DNA of 64,000 nt, taken from positions 992,001-1,056,000 of the forward strand of contig MCGT01000003.1 of the NCBI GenBank assembly GCA_002104935.1. The letters run 5' to 3'. Source of the DNA: Hesseltinella vesiculosa (Eukaryota; Mucoromycota; Mucoromycetes; Mucorales; Cunninghamellaceae). Under the pieces are notes generated by a model. The model worked only from the letters and a program-made list of their open reading frames with translations. It made no database searches and was not told where the DNA came from. Positions 48,301-61,800 of this stretch are shown here, one piece after another. The position numbers and the translations under genes were made by a program. Position 1 is the stretch's first letter. Every line of letters begins with the position of its first letter.

Positions 48301-50237
48301 GAACCTGTTGATCGCTGGGTGTGTCTTTGCAATGACCAGCGCAAGCCGGGTAAAGGCAGCCTCCACTACGTGGCCAGTTTCCACCCCACCCTTGCGCTAG
48401 CCATCGCCAATCAAAAGGAAGGCGAGCCGCTCGACAGCACCGCCCCCTTGACTGCCGCCATCAACCGACCCGACAAAGATGTCCATGGCGCTACTGTGCG
48501 CTATGCCGGTGCCAGTACCGACGTGGTTGACCTCCCAAGCTATGGCTCTGGCATTATCTCCATCAAGATCCACGAAGCCAACATCCCTGGCCGATCCGGG
48601 CGTGGTGTGGCCGAGCTCTTTGTCGATTCCAACGATGCCCAGTACAGGACCATTCCTCAGAGCGGCCCACGCTTTGTTTTCAACGAGGCCGCCGATGCGT
48701 TCATCAAGGAACTTGATTTCTCCAACGTGGAAGTCCGTCTCTCCAAAGCCGACCAGAAGCGATCCGAAGCTGTGCACTGTCACTGGTCCATGTCCGCCTC
48801 CCAGATCACCAAGATTGTCATGGAGCAAAAGGCCAAGAAACATGCCACGGTTGCCGCTGCTGCCGCTGCCGCCCTTGCTGCTGCCTCGACTACTGTGCCG
48901 GCCCAGGACGAACCCAATGGCACAAACAATGAAGCTCCCGAAGCTCCCGATGCCATACCCGCCGGCCAGCCTGCCCCACAAGATGGCGGTGACATTGTTG
49001 ACGACGACGACATCATGGAATTCCCATTGCTCGAGGTGCCTGGCACAGTGCGCCTCAGCTTCGACTTTATGCCTGTCGTCAACTTCAAACTGCAACCCGA
49101 GGAGAGCTTTGAAAACCAAGGCAATCTGACCATCGCACCCATCTCAGCCACCAATCTCCGCAGTGCCGATCGCAATGGCAAGAGCGATCCTTATGTGGTC
49201 TTCCTCTTGGACGGCAAGAAGATGTTCAAGACCGAGACTTACAAAAAGACCCTCAACCCCAAGTTTGACTCCAAGAAAGAAACCTTTGTCGTGCCTGTGG
49301 TAATTTACAAAAAAAAAAAAAAAAAAAAAAGGTGGCATTCTGATCGCTTTCTTTCCGTCAGCGACGCCGCATTGGCTCCAAGCTCGAGGCTGTGATCTAT
49401 GATTGGGATCAGCTAAGTGCACATGAAGAGCTATGTCGTGGAGTCATTCCATTTACTGAGGATGTTTTGGAGAGCTTTTCAGCTAAGGAAGTGGATATAC
49501 CCATGGACAGCAACAACTCGACCTTGCGACTCCGGTTACTGTGGCAGCCTGAATTATTGGCCCGCACCAAACAAGGCACCTCTCTGCTAGGAGCTACACG
49601 AGCCTTCACGGCTGTTCCTGGCCAGGCTCTGGGTGCCGGTGTGCAGCTCGCAGGTGGCGCAGTGGGTCTCGGTGGCAAGGCGATTGGTTCTGGCGGAAAA
49701 GCCATTGTCGGTGGGGTGGGTCGGTTGGGAAGCAAGATCACAAGCGTTGGTCATCGTGGATCTGTTACTCCTCAATTGCAAGATGGCCCTGCTCGTGAAG
49801 CCTCACCAAATTCGTCCTCGGTCTCTTCCAAGCGCGATGCTGCCAAACTGTTGATCATCAGTGCCCGCAACCTCAAAGATGGCCAGCATGACGTATACCT
49901 GCGTGTCCGCAACAACAGCCGCTCCATATACAAAACAAAGGTGTCCAAGAAAACCGAAGCCCCAGAGTGGTAGGCAGGAAAAACGCCAGCTTGACTGTCG
50001 ATTGACCTTTTTTTTTTTTTTTTTTGCAGGAATGAGGATTGTCAAATCAGTGTCAAACCAAGTGCTATGACCCTGGAATTGAAGCTATTCCAACAACGCC
50101 ATGTGCTGTCTGACCAAGAAATAGGCTCGGCCATCCTGGACCTTTCCAAGCCTTTCCAGGGCTGGCTACCGTTGGAACCGCATGGGTGTGGCGAAATTTG
50201 CGTCCAACTGGAACTGCCCGAAACATCTGCTCAATGA
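45352..50237 (+). CDS. TCB: Tricalbin / extended synaptotagmin (SMP and C2 domains)
   Basis: Nine exons: 45352-45970, 46031-46341, 46424-46726, 46784-46901, 46987-47305, 47393-47511, 47570-49299, 49362-49969 and 50030-50237, 1444 residues. After a Pro/Ser head, a hydrophobic hairpin at about 176-206 anchors it in the ER (LLLAVVVTYIFTKMGAG). The SMP lipid-transfer domain follows (VNWMNYFLSRFWLIIEPYIS, VLTIRVGKGMIGTGMPILLE). At least five C2 domains start near 455, 598, 733, 924 and 1113, with calcium-site signatures GKSDPYV twice, and a last C2-like part near 1335. Tricalbins tether ER to plasma membrane and move lipids between them. A Gly-rich hydrophobic stretch at about 1250-1300 (GAGVQLAGGAVGLGGKAIG) is unusual. 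AATAAA at 50278-50283. Confidence 0.94.
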
Positions 50238-50373
50238 CCATTATTTTAAACTTTGCGGTTTTCTTTTTAATCTGCAAAATAAAATGCGACACATGCCTGC
50301 TGTCCTTGTTGGCCAGTTGGTATAATTTTGATATACTACAGATAAGAGAGACACCGCGAGTGATGTACAAGCA

Positions 50374-50692
50374 TTAGGGTATTTTTCGTTTGTGGGTGAG
50401 CGTAGTGATGACGACGGTGTAGACAAAGATGACGAGAATGCAGATGGATGGCACGGCTACTCGTAAGAGTTGGACGGGTGAGCATGATAATCTAGTAAAG
50501 GGCAATGCTGTGAGCTTCTGCTGAGCAATGCCAAGTCGCTTGGCTTCCACTCTCGAAAATGTCCTACCTTTGAAATGAAAGGGTGCTTGATTTTTTATTG
50601 TGTTCCGGCATAAAGAAAGGGTCTTCATCATCATCATCGCTTTCAACATACATGGCAAATTCCAAGGCATCATCATCATTTTCCGAGTCCAT
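50374..50692 (-). CDS. Tiny tail-anchored-like membrane protein (80 aa)
   Basis: I do not recognise it. Exons 50568-50692 and 50374-50491 give 80 residues; the 76-nt intron (gtagga...actag) is needed to keep the frame. The first half is very acidic (MDSENDDDALEFAMYVESDD, then EDPFFMPEHN). The second half is one hydrophobic segment (LLRVAVPSICILVIFVYTVV) with a short basic end THKRKIP. This suggests a C-terminally anchored protein with a cytosolic acidic head. It is convergent with tricalbin, their stops being 137 bases apart. Confidence 0.5.
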
Positions 50693-52007
50693 GACCAGCA
50701 GCGAGTTGTAAAAAAAAAAAAGATGGAAAATAGAAATTGCCAGCTTTTTCCTCGGAACGCTGTGTTTTTCATTGTCAGCTACACCAGCTCCACACAAAGA
50801 GTTGCCAATGGTCGTGTGGTTTTCTAGAAACGTATTGTTAGAGCAGAATTTTTTTTTATTCCATGGAAGTTGTTATGAAAAGGCTAATCCACGAGCCAAG
50901 CTGATGCGATGCAAGCCAAGATTCAGCCACGCCAAACCTCCTAAGCAAACTTGCCTCCAACCTCCCACTAAACCTGCTTGAGCCAATCCCCTTGTCAGAA
51001 ATCAATTGTACACAACAAAGGATCCGACACAACTTCTGTTCCCACTTGCCATCTCATCCCATGCCAGACATTCTCCTTACCATGGCAACCAGGTTCTCTG
51101 ATCAAATCTGAGGATGGCTGAGGATCTGGGCTCGAAGCCGTGCGTGGGACTCCTTTGTTGCCCCATAATAAACAGGCACTAGCTTCATTTAGTTGTTTTT
51201 TTTGGCTGAGAATCATTTTTCATTTGGAATAGAAAAAGGCGAGGAACTTCTTTGAACTTTCATCGCTATGGCCGGCCTTGCATGACCAGCAAAACGATGA
51301 ACACAAAGACGCTCCTCTTTTGAGAAGTGAGCATGAAAAGGATCACATGAGCATGTCATTGGGCATCTCTTTTTTTTCTGTGTTCTTTTTTGGCATGACC
51401 TCATCCACCAAAGCTTCAGCAAGCTCCTGTTGAAAAAATGTAAAAAATAAAAACAATTGGCCTGTTTTGGAGATGAGTGGAAAAAGAAAAAAGCTCGCTT
51501 TTCTGCATTAAGAGAGAGTTTCCCTTTATTCTTTTTTGGAAAACATCACAAAGAGACTGAACAAAGACAATCCCTTTTTCACTCTACCGGAGACTGTCCT
51601 CCAACATGGCAAGGATGCTGTGCACACACACTTCTCCTGCATGGATGGTTCAGGCAGAAGAGCGAAGACTTTGTGACACCATGGTACTGCCCAATGACTT
51701 GCGATGACTGCCTGGGAATCTGTGATTATCCCAGGTGGAAGGGGTTTTGAACTTTGTGTGTTTATGGAAATGACCCATGGTCATGCCACCCCAAACGGCC
51801 CACATCACCAATCTGGGGGTCAGTGTGCTCGCCATTCCAACCCCGAAAAAAATCGTACCTTTTTTTCATTTCAGCTCTTGCATGATTGGCCATGTTCTAT
51901 TCTCATAGAATAGAAAAAACAACATAAAAATAGAAAAACCAGGCACCTTTCTGCTCTTCCTCTCGTCTTTCTCTCCACAGCTTTCTATATTTTTTTTACA
52001 GACCAAG
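50693..52007. other. Gene-poor region of 1.3 kb
   Basis: No supported gene. Short ORFs on both strands lack domains and splice continuity. The last 100 bases are CT-rich and may be the promoter or leader of the small ORF at 52008. Confidence 0.4.
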
Positions 52008-52208
52008 ATGACAGCTTGCCATTCACGATTTACTGAACACTTTGACATGAATCCCAATGTCAGCAATTGCTCCCTATATTCTACCATGTCACCCAAATCA
52101 TCCTTCTCCAACTCGGATCTCGATTCCATTCGATTGGAACCCAAACGAAGGAGATCCACGTCGTTGACAAAGTTGAAACGTTTTTTTGGCTTCAGCAAGA
52201 AGATCTGA
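52008..52208 (+). CDS. Possible small basic protein (66 aa)
   Basis: A single ORF with a good ATG follows a CT-rich leader and an acceptor-like TTTTTTTTACAG. The product is polar, then basic (LEPKRRRSTSLTKLKRFFGF ending SKKI), with Ser residues next to Arg. I do not recognise a family. It could be a complete small gene or the last exon of one with exons upstream that I could not find. Confidence 0.35.
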   Translation: MTACHSRFTEHFDMNPNVSNCSLYSTMSPKSSFSNSDLDSIRLEPKRRRSTSLTKLKRFFGFSKKI

Positions 52209-53568
52209 AAAAAAACCGGTTCACTCCAACCTCCTAAAAAACCCATCGTCCTGTGTGATGGTGTGTCGTTATGCCTGTTTATTTTTTTGTTTATATGTTT
52301 CTTCCCCAAAATCCTGCTACCAGCACGAATGATCACCCTTTTTTGATCGAGCTATCTCCTTTTTTATTATTTCCCCTCTGGTCACGCCTATCCAACGGAT
52401 GATACCACTTGAATCATGAAATGCCCAATCTCGCCTTTTGTTTTTGATACCCACTTGCCCCATTGTAAACGTATATTTAATCACCTGTAACCCTATTTAT
52501 TTTTGCCCTTGTTAATAAAACGTCAAACAAAAAACAACAAAAAATAAGAATTTTGACGACCAAGCCTAACCCGTTTTGGGGATCACCGTCAAGAAGTCCG
52601 CTTGCACCCGTGAAGAGCGGCACAACAAAATGTGCAATTGGGTTGATCCAGAACCCGTTTGCTTTCACTCGCTCTTTTACAAATAAGCGATATCATTGGA
52701 GTAAATATAAATGAATTTTTGAATCGTGCATTGTTGAAGAAGAAAAACAGTCAAGGTGCAAACGGGCATCAGTTTTAATGACCGGCAGGACCAGCTTTTT
52801 GTTCCTCGGGATCACTTTGCCAGACCAAGGTTTTGTCCAACGTTCCAACTTTTTTTTTTTCTGTATTAATGCACAATGATAATCGTTTGCCGTGAACAGC
52901 TCATCGTTGCAGGCTTCGTTTTTTGTCATGAACAGGTGATACGGCATCGTCACTTCTAGGCCAAACTTGACGTGCATGGTAGTCCAACGATATTTCTTGG
53001 TTGTAATTCATCTATCCCATCTTTTCTAATTGCATAATAAAAGAGAGTCATTGCAATGCAAACGCCTTGACCGGCACGACATTGTAAAAGAAGAACCCAT
53101 AAACTACACCGATCGCCGGGGGGGGGTTGCTATGTCCTAATTCTCACGTTCCTTGGCTCATAACCCAAGTGAAGGATGCTTGTCTCCTTTTTTTAGTCCC
53201 AATGAAAGGGCGTTTTTTTTTTTTTGCCCACCTTCCGAGTGACTGCAGTTTTTACTGATGAAACTGGCCAGTGACAAGGCGGCAATGGATCCAGGTGGAA
53301 ATGCGGATCTACCCAGTTTGGTTGACTCATTTGAAATAAGGTTTTCCAGGCATGTGATGCAGAAGTGAAAGTGTAAAAAAAAGGATTGGGATACTCGGCA
53401 CAATGCATTTAGTGCTATGACGGCAGAGTGACTCACTGGCAAATGGCGCAATGCCATTGACTGCTTTTCCCGTTCAGATCTTTTTTATCGCGTGAACAAT
53501 TTTTTTTTTTTTTGCTCTCTCTCTTTTCACTTTTTTATTTATATCCAAAACCATACTAGACTGTCACT
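52209..53568. other. Gene-poor region of 1.4 kb
   Basis: Nothing recognisable on either strand. Several AATAAA sequences occur near 52500-52520. A 9-base G run at about 53119 and long T runs precede the DAHP synthase gene, where a T-rich leader and ATTTATATCC form the likely promoter. Confidence 0.4.
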
Positions 53569-54811
<1,243 letters not shown>

Positions 54812-56549
54812 GAACTAAGAAAAAAACCATGGCTACCTCATACTCTTCATGATTCATTACATAGAAACCAAAAAATTAATAAACCAATTCAAAAAGTGAT
54901 CTTTGGCTCCTGGGATGCTGGTCAATGAAAGTGTGGTTAATTTTATTTCATAAGAATGACAGCGTGTAGAAATGAGAAGGTGACGAGTATCTTGGCATAA
55001 AAAGTCAGTCAGTGGTGACAAGATGACACCCTGCCTCTGGGCGTTACCAAATCCGGACACGCAGCCGTTGCCAATGAATGCTGCAGCCTCAATCTTGGTT
55101 CTCCGAGAATGCAGAATTGACGGTGGTCTATGCATATGCTGGCTGATTTACACAAACGTTTGGCCACCGTAGCACTACAGCATCAATTCGGCGGACAACA
55201 AATGGCTCTCTCCACTTTTAAAGCATGCCATTAGCCCATTTCGGCAGAATAAGAATGGGCAAATGGCAAACGTGAACGGCTGTACTAGTTCAAGAGCGTG
55301 CAATTCTTTCGTGCTGAATATTGATATAAAAGGAGCAGCAATCTTCTCCAGAAATCTCCGTTTAGCACCTATTGTCTTCCGGCTATTATGCTATGAAAAA
55401 AAAAACTCGCCTGAATCATTTACTGTAACGCTGTGTTTTTTTGTCAGATCAGCTGAGGGGTCCCCTGGCAAAATGGCCGATTTTTCATTTTTTCTTGGCT
55501 GGTGAACCGAAGGTGTCAAAGTGAAACGGATCGAAAGTTGGCTGGGCGACTTTTACCAATCGACCTGATTTTTTCAGCACCATCATCATTTTTACATTTG
55601 AGCATCCATATAAAATTTCAGATCGTTACAATCGTACGCAAGTGTTGCATAGCATTTGCTTTTTTTTTTCCAAAATGAAGAAAATGGATTGCCATATTCA
55701 GCTTCCGCACGCTCTGTTTTGACCCAAAAAGGAAGGTGTCTTTCTTTTTCCTGCTGCACACAATTCTAGCAGAAGACGCAGGATGAAACTTCCCCCTCAG
55801 CACCAGTGGCCTACGATACGAGGAAACCACCAGGCATTTTTTATGGAGCCTATACATATTGGTATGAATGTACGGTACTCAAGAGTAGATACCACATATG
55901 TACTAGCTGGCCAGGACACGTCTCAAAAGGGAAAGCAATTTTTCTCGTTTTTTTTTTCTTTCCGTTTTCTCCATACCCCACCGTAGCAATGTATATATAC
56001 ACAAGCTTCCAGTCATGATCTGATTATATTCTTAAGTTGGAGGGTATTCCTGCCGTTTTATCCTACTGGCCTTGATCGTATTGGCTCCTGCTGAATCTTC
56101 CAGCAGTGTTCTTGGAACTGACCTTGGCGAAATCGATGTCATAGGATCGGCTTCCTCTTGATGCTGCTTACTTGCTAAAAAGTTGAAGCTGATGGTGGGT
56201 TGAATTCAGACGACGTGGTGAAGAACTAAAAGGGATTTCAAACGTGTGCTCCTGGCGACCAGTCGATCAATCTGAACTCTCCCATGGATATCGCTCTGCT
56301 CAGTAGGCTGATGCTTTCTCACTGTTGCCATGGTTATATCTTAAACGTCCCTTGTAAACGGCGCTACACTATTAGAAATGTCTGCATGCACTACCCAGGC
56401 TGGACGAGCTGTTGCAAAAAAAAGGTGCCTGTGGCCAAAAAGATGGTCAAGAATTCAATGTCAGCCGCCACCACATTTTCACACTTTTTTTGTTTGGCAG
56501 ATTTTTTTCCCGCTCTTTTCTTTCTTCTTGATCATAAGCATAAGCCACG
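54812..56549. other. Gene-poor region of 1.7 kb
   Basis: AATAAA at 54878-54883 ends the DAHP synthase transcript. Beyond it there are only short unsupported ORFs. The last 60 bases are T-rich and likely belong to the promoter of the Cms1 gene. Confidence 0.4.
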
Positions 56550-57453
56550 ATGTCAACCAAGATTGAAAAACAACAGGCAGTGTCAGGCGATGCATTCGAG
56601 GACGATTTTGTTATTGACGATGAGATCAATGATGATGGCCAAGCAGTAGACGAAGAAGACGACGATTTCGAAGCATCCAATACAGATCTAAAGCGCAAAC
56701 GGGAAACTGAACCAGCTACGGAGCTTGCCACCGCCAGTCCACCAAAGAAGAAGAACAAGAAGAAGAAGAAATCCAAAGATCCTTTCCATGGCATGAAGGT
56801 CTGGACCGAGGGACCCTCGGTGCAAGCAGACTACTACAGCGATCGACTTTCCCGAGCCTTGCCCAAGCTGACCGCCCTGGAAACCAACGCCATTCCTGCC
56901 TCGGCCTTTGTCGATGTTGCCAAATTCCAATATGAACATGTATTGGAGGAACTGCCAAAATTTGTCAAGTTTGGTGTACTGCGGCACAAGAAACTCGACA
57001 AACCCCCAACACAGCCTGGCAGCCCCACCGCCATTGTCATTACCCATTCGGCGATCCGAGCCACTGATCTAGTTAGGTAAAGAAAAAAGCAGGCCCTTTG
57101 GTGTAGACTAACTTATTTTTATTGTTTGCAGATCATTAAAGGGTGGGTTTGGCGAGACATATCGCGTTGGCAAGCTGTTTGCCAAGCATATCAAGGTCCA
57201 GGAGCAAGCTGAGTTTTTGAAAGAGACCGCGGTGCATCTGGTTGTGGGCACCCCTCATCGTTTGTTAGAATTGGCTGAGAACGGTAGTTTGAAGCTGGAC
57301 AATTTAGAATTGATTGTGGTAGACTCGGATATGGCCAAGGGTAACTACCACCTAATGGATAATCTGTCGTGTCGCCAGCCCTTTTTCGAGTTCTTGAATA
57401 CCCATGTGGCTTCGCGTTTACAACAAGGCTCCACCAAACTGGGTATCTTCTAA
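56550..57453 (+). CDS. CMS1: Cms1-like small-subunit processome protein
   Basis: Exons 56550-57076 and 57132-57453 give 282 residues. The N-terminus is acidic (DAFEDDFVIDDEINDD), followed by a Lys-rich nucleolar-type signal (PPKKKNKKKKKSKDPF). The rest keeps helicase-like traces without a P-loop: AIVITHSAIRATDLVRSLKG, HLVVGTPHRLLELAENGSLK, NLELIVVDSDMAKGNY and ending GIF. This is the Cms1/CMSS1 pattern, a nucleolar factor of early 40S ribosome assembly resembling a DEAD-box protein that has lost ATPase motifs. The start follows a T-rich leader. Confidence 0.88.
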
Positions 57454-58017
57454 ATTACCTGGTCTTCCTCTGTCCATAGTCATGCAATAAAACTCTCATT
57501 CTTTCTTCTACTGGGGGCTCTGTTTTCGTGCTAATGAATCTCAGTCATTTGCGCCCTTTGTCACAGTCCTTTGGGGGTTTACTCGGCGCCATAGGTAGCC
57601 GTGTCTATGGCTAGGGAATCAAAGTCTTGCTGAATGTCCTCTGAGCCCTCACAACCTTTCTACAGCCCGGTGAAAAGCGTCGATTTTTGTTCTGTCGTGT
57701 CGTGCAGTTGAAATCGGTTGGTTAAGGTCGCCTGCAGCATTTTTAGCAACGCCAGGCTCGGATGACGCTGTGTTTGGCCAGTTTTGTTTTTTTTTTTTCA
57801 TGAGTTTACTTTCTTTTTCCAATTCTTAAGCGGATGTATCCGGTCTAAGAAAGAGAGACACAGGGAGAGTTAAATGTCACTAAAAGCATACAATACGAAG
57901 ACATAAAAGAGAGCCTCCCGAATCAGACTCCGGCTATTTTAAAAACTTTTTGGTGCCTTCCGTTTTTTTTTTTTCACCTTTTTTATTTCATCGATTAATT
58001 TGGGTCATTTTGTAATT
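57454..58017. other. Spacer between Cms1 and guanylate kinase
   Basis: 560 bases. AATAAA about 35 bases after the Cms1 stop, then the guanylate kinase promoter with T runs. No other gene is seen. Confidence 0.45.
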
Positions 58018-58753
58018 ATGCAAACCGTGAATAAGATCTTTGTTCTGTCTGGTCCTTCGGGCTCTGGAAAGTCTACCTTGCTGAAGCGTCTGTTTGGTGA
58101 ATTCCCTTCAACTTTTGGCTTCAGCGTGTCCCGTAAGATGAAAAAAAGGGGGGGGGGAGTGGGCAAAATGACATTTTCATTTTTTGATCTAAACGATTGG
58201 CTTTTTTTTTTTGGACATGATCAAGACACCACCCGAGGTCCTCGTCCAGGTGAAGAAAACGGAAAGGACTATCACTTTGTGAAGAAGGAAGACATGGTGG
58301 CTGAAGTGGAAGCTGGCAAGTTTATCGAAAGCGCCACTTTCTCTGGAAACATGTATGGTGAGTGGTCTGCAACCCCCCCTGCCCCCCTTTTTTTTGGTCA
58401 CCATCTCATCGAAATCTATACTTTTTTTAGGCACTTCCATCAAGGCTGTGCGTGACGTGACCGAAGCTGGCAAGGTGTGCGTATTGGACATTGATATGCA
58501 AGGTGTGCAATCTGTCAAGAAGACTGATCTGGCTCCCAAGTATATCTTCATCCAGCCTCCTTCCTTGGAAGTATTGGAACAACGGTTGCGTGGTCGAGGT
58601 ACTGAAAAAGAAGAAGCCATTGTCCAACGTCTTTCTGCTTCCAAGAAGGAGCTCGAATATGCCCAAGAAAACGGCGCCTATGACGTGGTGATTATCAACG
58701 ACGATTTAGAAAAGGCCTACCAATCCTTGAAGCTGGCTATTTTTGGTCAATAA
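58018..58753 (+). CDS. GUK1: Guanylate kinase
   Basis: Exons 58018-58132, 58226-58357 and 58431-58753 encode 189 residues, the normal length. It phosphorylates GMP to GDP with ATP, an essential step of GTP supply. The P-loop is GPSGSGKST (residues 12-20); [20 protein letters not shown] is the GMP-binding region; [42 protein letters not shown] and [13 protein letters not shown] complete the fold. The first intron holds runs of A, G and T. Confidence 0.97.
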
Positions 58754-58897
58754 TGACGGTGTTTAGTTCATTTTTTTTTTCTGGTATGAGTCTGTAGATC
58801 CTTTGGAACTGGTTTTAATTAAATCTATTTACAAAATGCTCACGTTGAAGAAAAAAAGGGCGGATGGATGTGGGTATATTACAGGCTAAAATAAAGT

Positions 58898-61800
58898 CTA
58901 TAAAGAGGTATCGTCATCATCGTAGGTATGGGCGGTGGTCATGGAGGCATCGATGCTTTGGTCATCCAGCAAACATCGGTTGGTTAAGCCAGAGTCCAAC
59001 AAAGGTAGTTCGGGTCTGGACAGAGGTTTTTCGTCTTTGCGTAGAAAGGAAGGTGAAGGAGTGAGATGGCTGTTGAACAGTTCCAGCCACTGGTCGAGAT
59101 CGTGGGCCGCAGCCACTTGCACCCACAAATCATGCCATTGTAAGCCGTGGATTTTCAATATGTTCTCGTTGGCATTGCGAGAAACCACCGATGCGTGGGT
59201 GTAACCAAACACAAATCCTTTGCGTGATTTTTTCTAAATGGCAAGAAAAAAGCGTTGAGCGCCGCTTTTTTTTATAGAACAGGTATCGGGGGTTACCGAG
59301 TAGCAGCTGAAGTAAGACGCTTTGGGGATCAGGACGACCATGTTCATATCCCAGGCGGAGAGATAGGGAAAGTAGCGAAAAGCGATCTGGACCGGCACCT
59401 GGGCTTCGAAGGCATCCAAGATCTTACTGCTATTGGCCGGGTGGCCTTGAGATCGGGGATGGGGGGTCATGATGCTGTGATGGACCTGGCGATGCTGAAG
59501 GCTGTAGGCATCATCGCTACAATGGGAGTCACTGTCATGGGTGGACAGACGGTCGCTGTTAAGCATGCCATTGACACTGATCAGTTCGTTGCCACGTGCA
59601 GAGCTGTCGACCATGGCCATGAGCCGAGATTGCGAGCTCTCGGGTTGGCCGTTGCTGGCAAGCCCCGTCACTTTGTTCCGCCGGCTCTTGCAGTCCTTGA
59701 CAAACTGGGCAAACTTGGGTAGGAATAATGCGAACAAACAAAAAGTCGTAGCCCAAACAATCATGGTGGCAGTCAAATAATGCTGAGTATAGAAGTCCGT
59801 GGCTGGCAGAAAGAACACCACAGCACCAATCAAGGCGGAGAAGAAAATGTTGCTATGTTTATCAATGGGAGTGAGATCACGAAATCCATGGCAAAAATCG
59901 GAAGGGACTTACTAGACAGAGAGGCCAATTTGTTTGCATTCGTTGTATTTTTCATATGTTTTGCCAATGGAGCGGGTTTTGAAGGCCAGGAAGGTGGCAA
60001 AGGCGAGTTCACAGGCAGCCAGGGCTGTCAGCAAGGCCATGAAAACCGAGTGCGAGGCGCCGTCGTAAACACAGCCGACGTAGTAGGCATCGTGAGAGGA
60101 TGGAAAGATCTCAGTGCTGGCATCGCACAGGCCAAACCAGATGACGAGTATGAGCACTGTGAGCAAGAGCAAGCTGCCAGACACTCGTAAAAGCTGCATG
60201 TCCTTGATGGTTGTCTGCTTGGCAAATACGTTGTTGAAGATGCGGTAGATGCGATAGTTCTTGGCCACCAGGTTGCCCATGACCAAGGAAAACCCGATGT
60301 TCAATGCCACCGGCACCACTACGCAGTTGGTGTGGTTGCGCTCGCCAACAAAAAAGATCGACGCCACGTAGCAGAACAAGAATCCTGTCAGCTCCAACAG
60401 GCAAAATAGTGGGCTTCCTCAGCAAAGAAAAAAAAAATAACCGGAAGAAAGAGATGAATGCCAACGATTTCCCTCGACGGCCTCTTTTTTTTTTTTTTTT
60501 TTTACCTGGCGACGCGGTACGCTGGACGTTTTCGATAGCAGATGACCAGGATCATATTGACTATGGTCAGGAGCACACCAAATAAAGAGACAGCAGTGAT
60601 GAAGATGGAGAGCGGCGTAGTAAAGCCTGGATTTAAAATCACTTTGGGAGGCTCGCCGCTGGGGATCTTTTGAGAGGGAGATGAAGTCGGTAAGTTGTCT
60701 AATTTTTTTTTTTTGGCGCCCAGGTTTTTTTTTTTTTTTTTTTTACCACTGGGGTGCCATCGTGATAGATGGGTGGTGATGTGATTTTCAGGCTTCCAGC
60801 CGTGATGCCACCAATACGCACGTTATTTCCATGCTGCAAATTGTAAATTTCAAAATTGCTGAGAAACAGGAATAAAAAATATCAGCTGCTAGCACTTGCA
60901 TGGACTTTTTTTATCTGGTTAGTTACCCAACGGAGAGATCGCCATTCTGGTCAAAGAGGACAGGTCCTTCGGGGCCAACAAAGGTGTTGTTGAATACAGG
61001 AGGCTTGAGCTGAGTGCCAAGCTGGCCGGTGGCAAGTTGACTCAGTGCATTGGTGATATTGGATGAATTATGGATGGCATTGACAAAGCCATGGGCCAGG
61101 GTCATCATACAGGAATAGGCCAGCCTAGGAATTCAAAAGTATGAATATACCAAGGCTTTACGATGGTCCACCTTGATGAGAACGCTTACCCTTCCAGGCC
61201 GCTGATGTTTTTTTGGCCACCATAAGGGTATCTAACGCGGAGAAGGAAACGTCTTTTAGCGGAGGAGGCGCAGGAGGCGGAGGACATGAAAAAAAAAATT
61301 ACATTTTTGGATCGAGGGCAGCCCATTTCTGGACAAAGTGGTCGTAGGGAGGGTAGCCGGGCAACACGACTGTGTCAAAGAAATTAAAGATGCCGCCAGC
61401 AAAGGTTCGGTTGAAATCGATAGGGCTAGTATCGGAGGTCCATTTTGCCAACCCCAACATGGGGTCTGTGATGTTTGGCATGGCGGTGAGGTTGGAGCGT
61501 AAAGGTAGGAAATTATTGAATTTTTGGACCTGGTGGTAGAGGGCATCGGTGTCCATGCTGATGGTCAGCCACACGTAATCGTTGGAAATGTAGCCTGCGT
61601 TGGCAGCTGTCACCATAGTGGTCAAGGAGACATCACCTGTGGTGGCGACAAAAACGACGCGCGTACCTGATCCTATCAAACTGTCCATGGCTCGACGGAT
61701 CTCACTGCTGGCTCCCTGAGAAGGAAAGGACTGGTAGCCTCGGATCACAATGCCATTATTGCGCGCCTTCATCATAATGTCTTGAGCAACTGGTGGGATC

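Noticed and set aside
47566..49119. Large ORFs on the minus strand across tricalbin
   Set aside because: Mirror frames of a 1.7-kb coding exon; the plus-strand product is a clear SMP/C2 protein.
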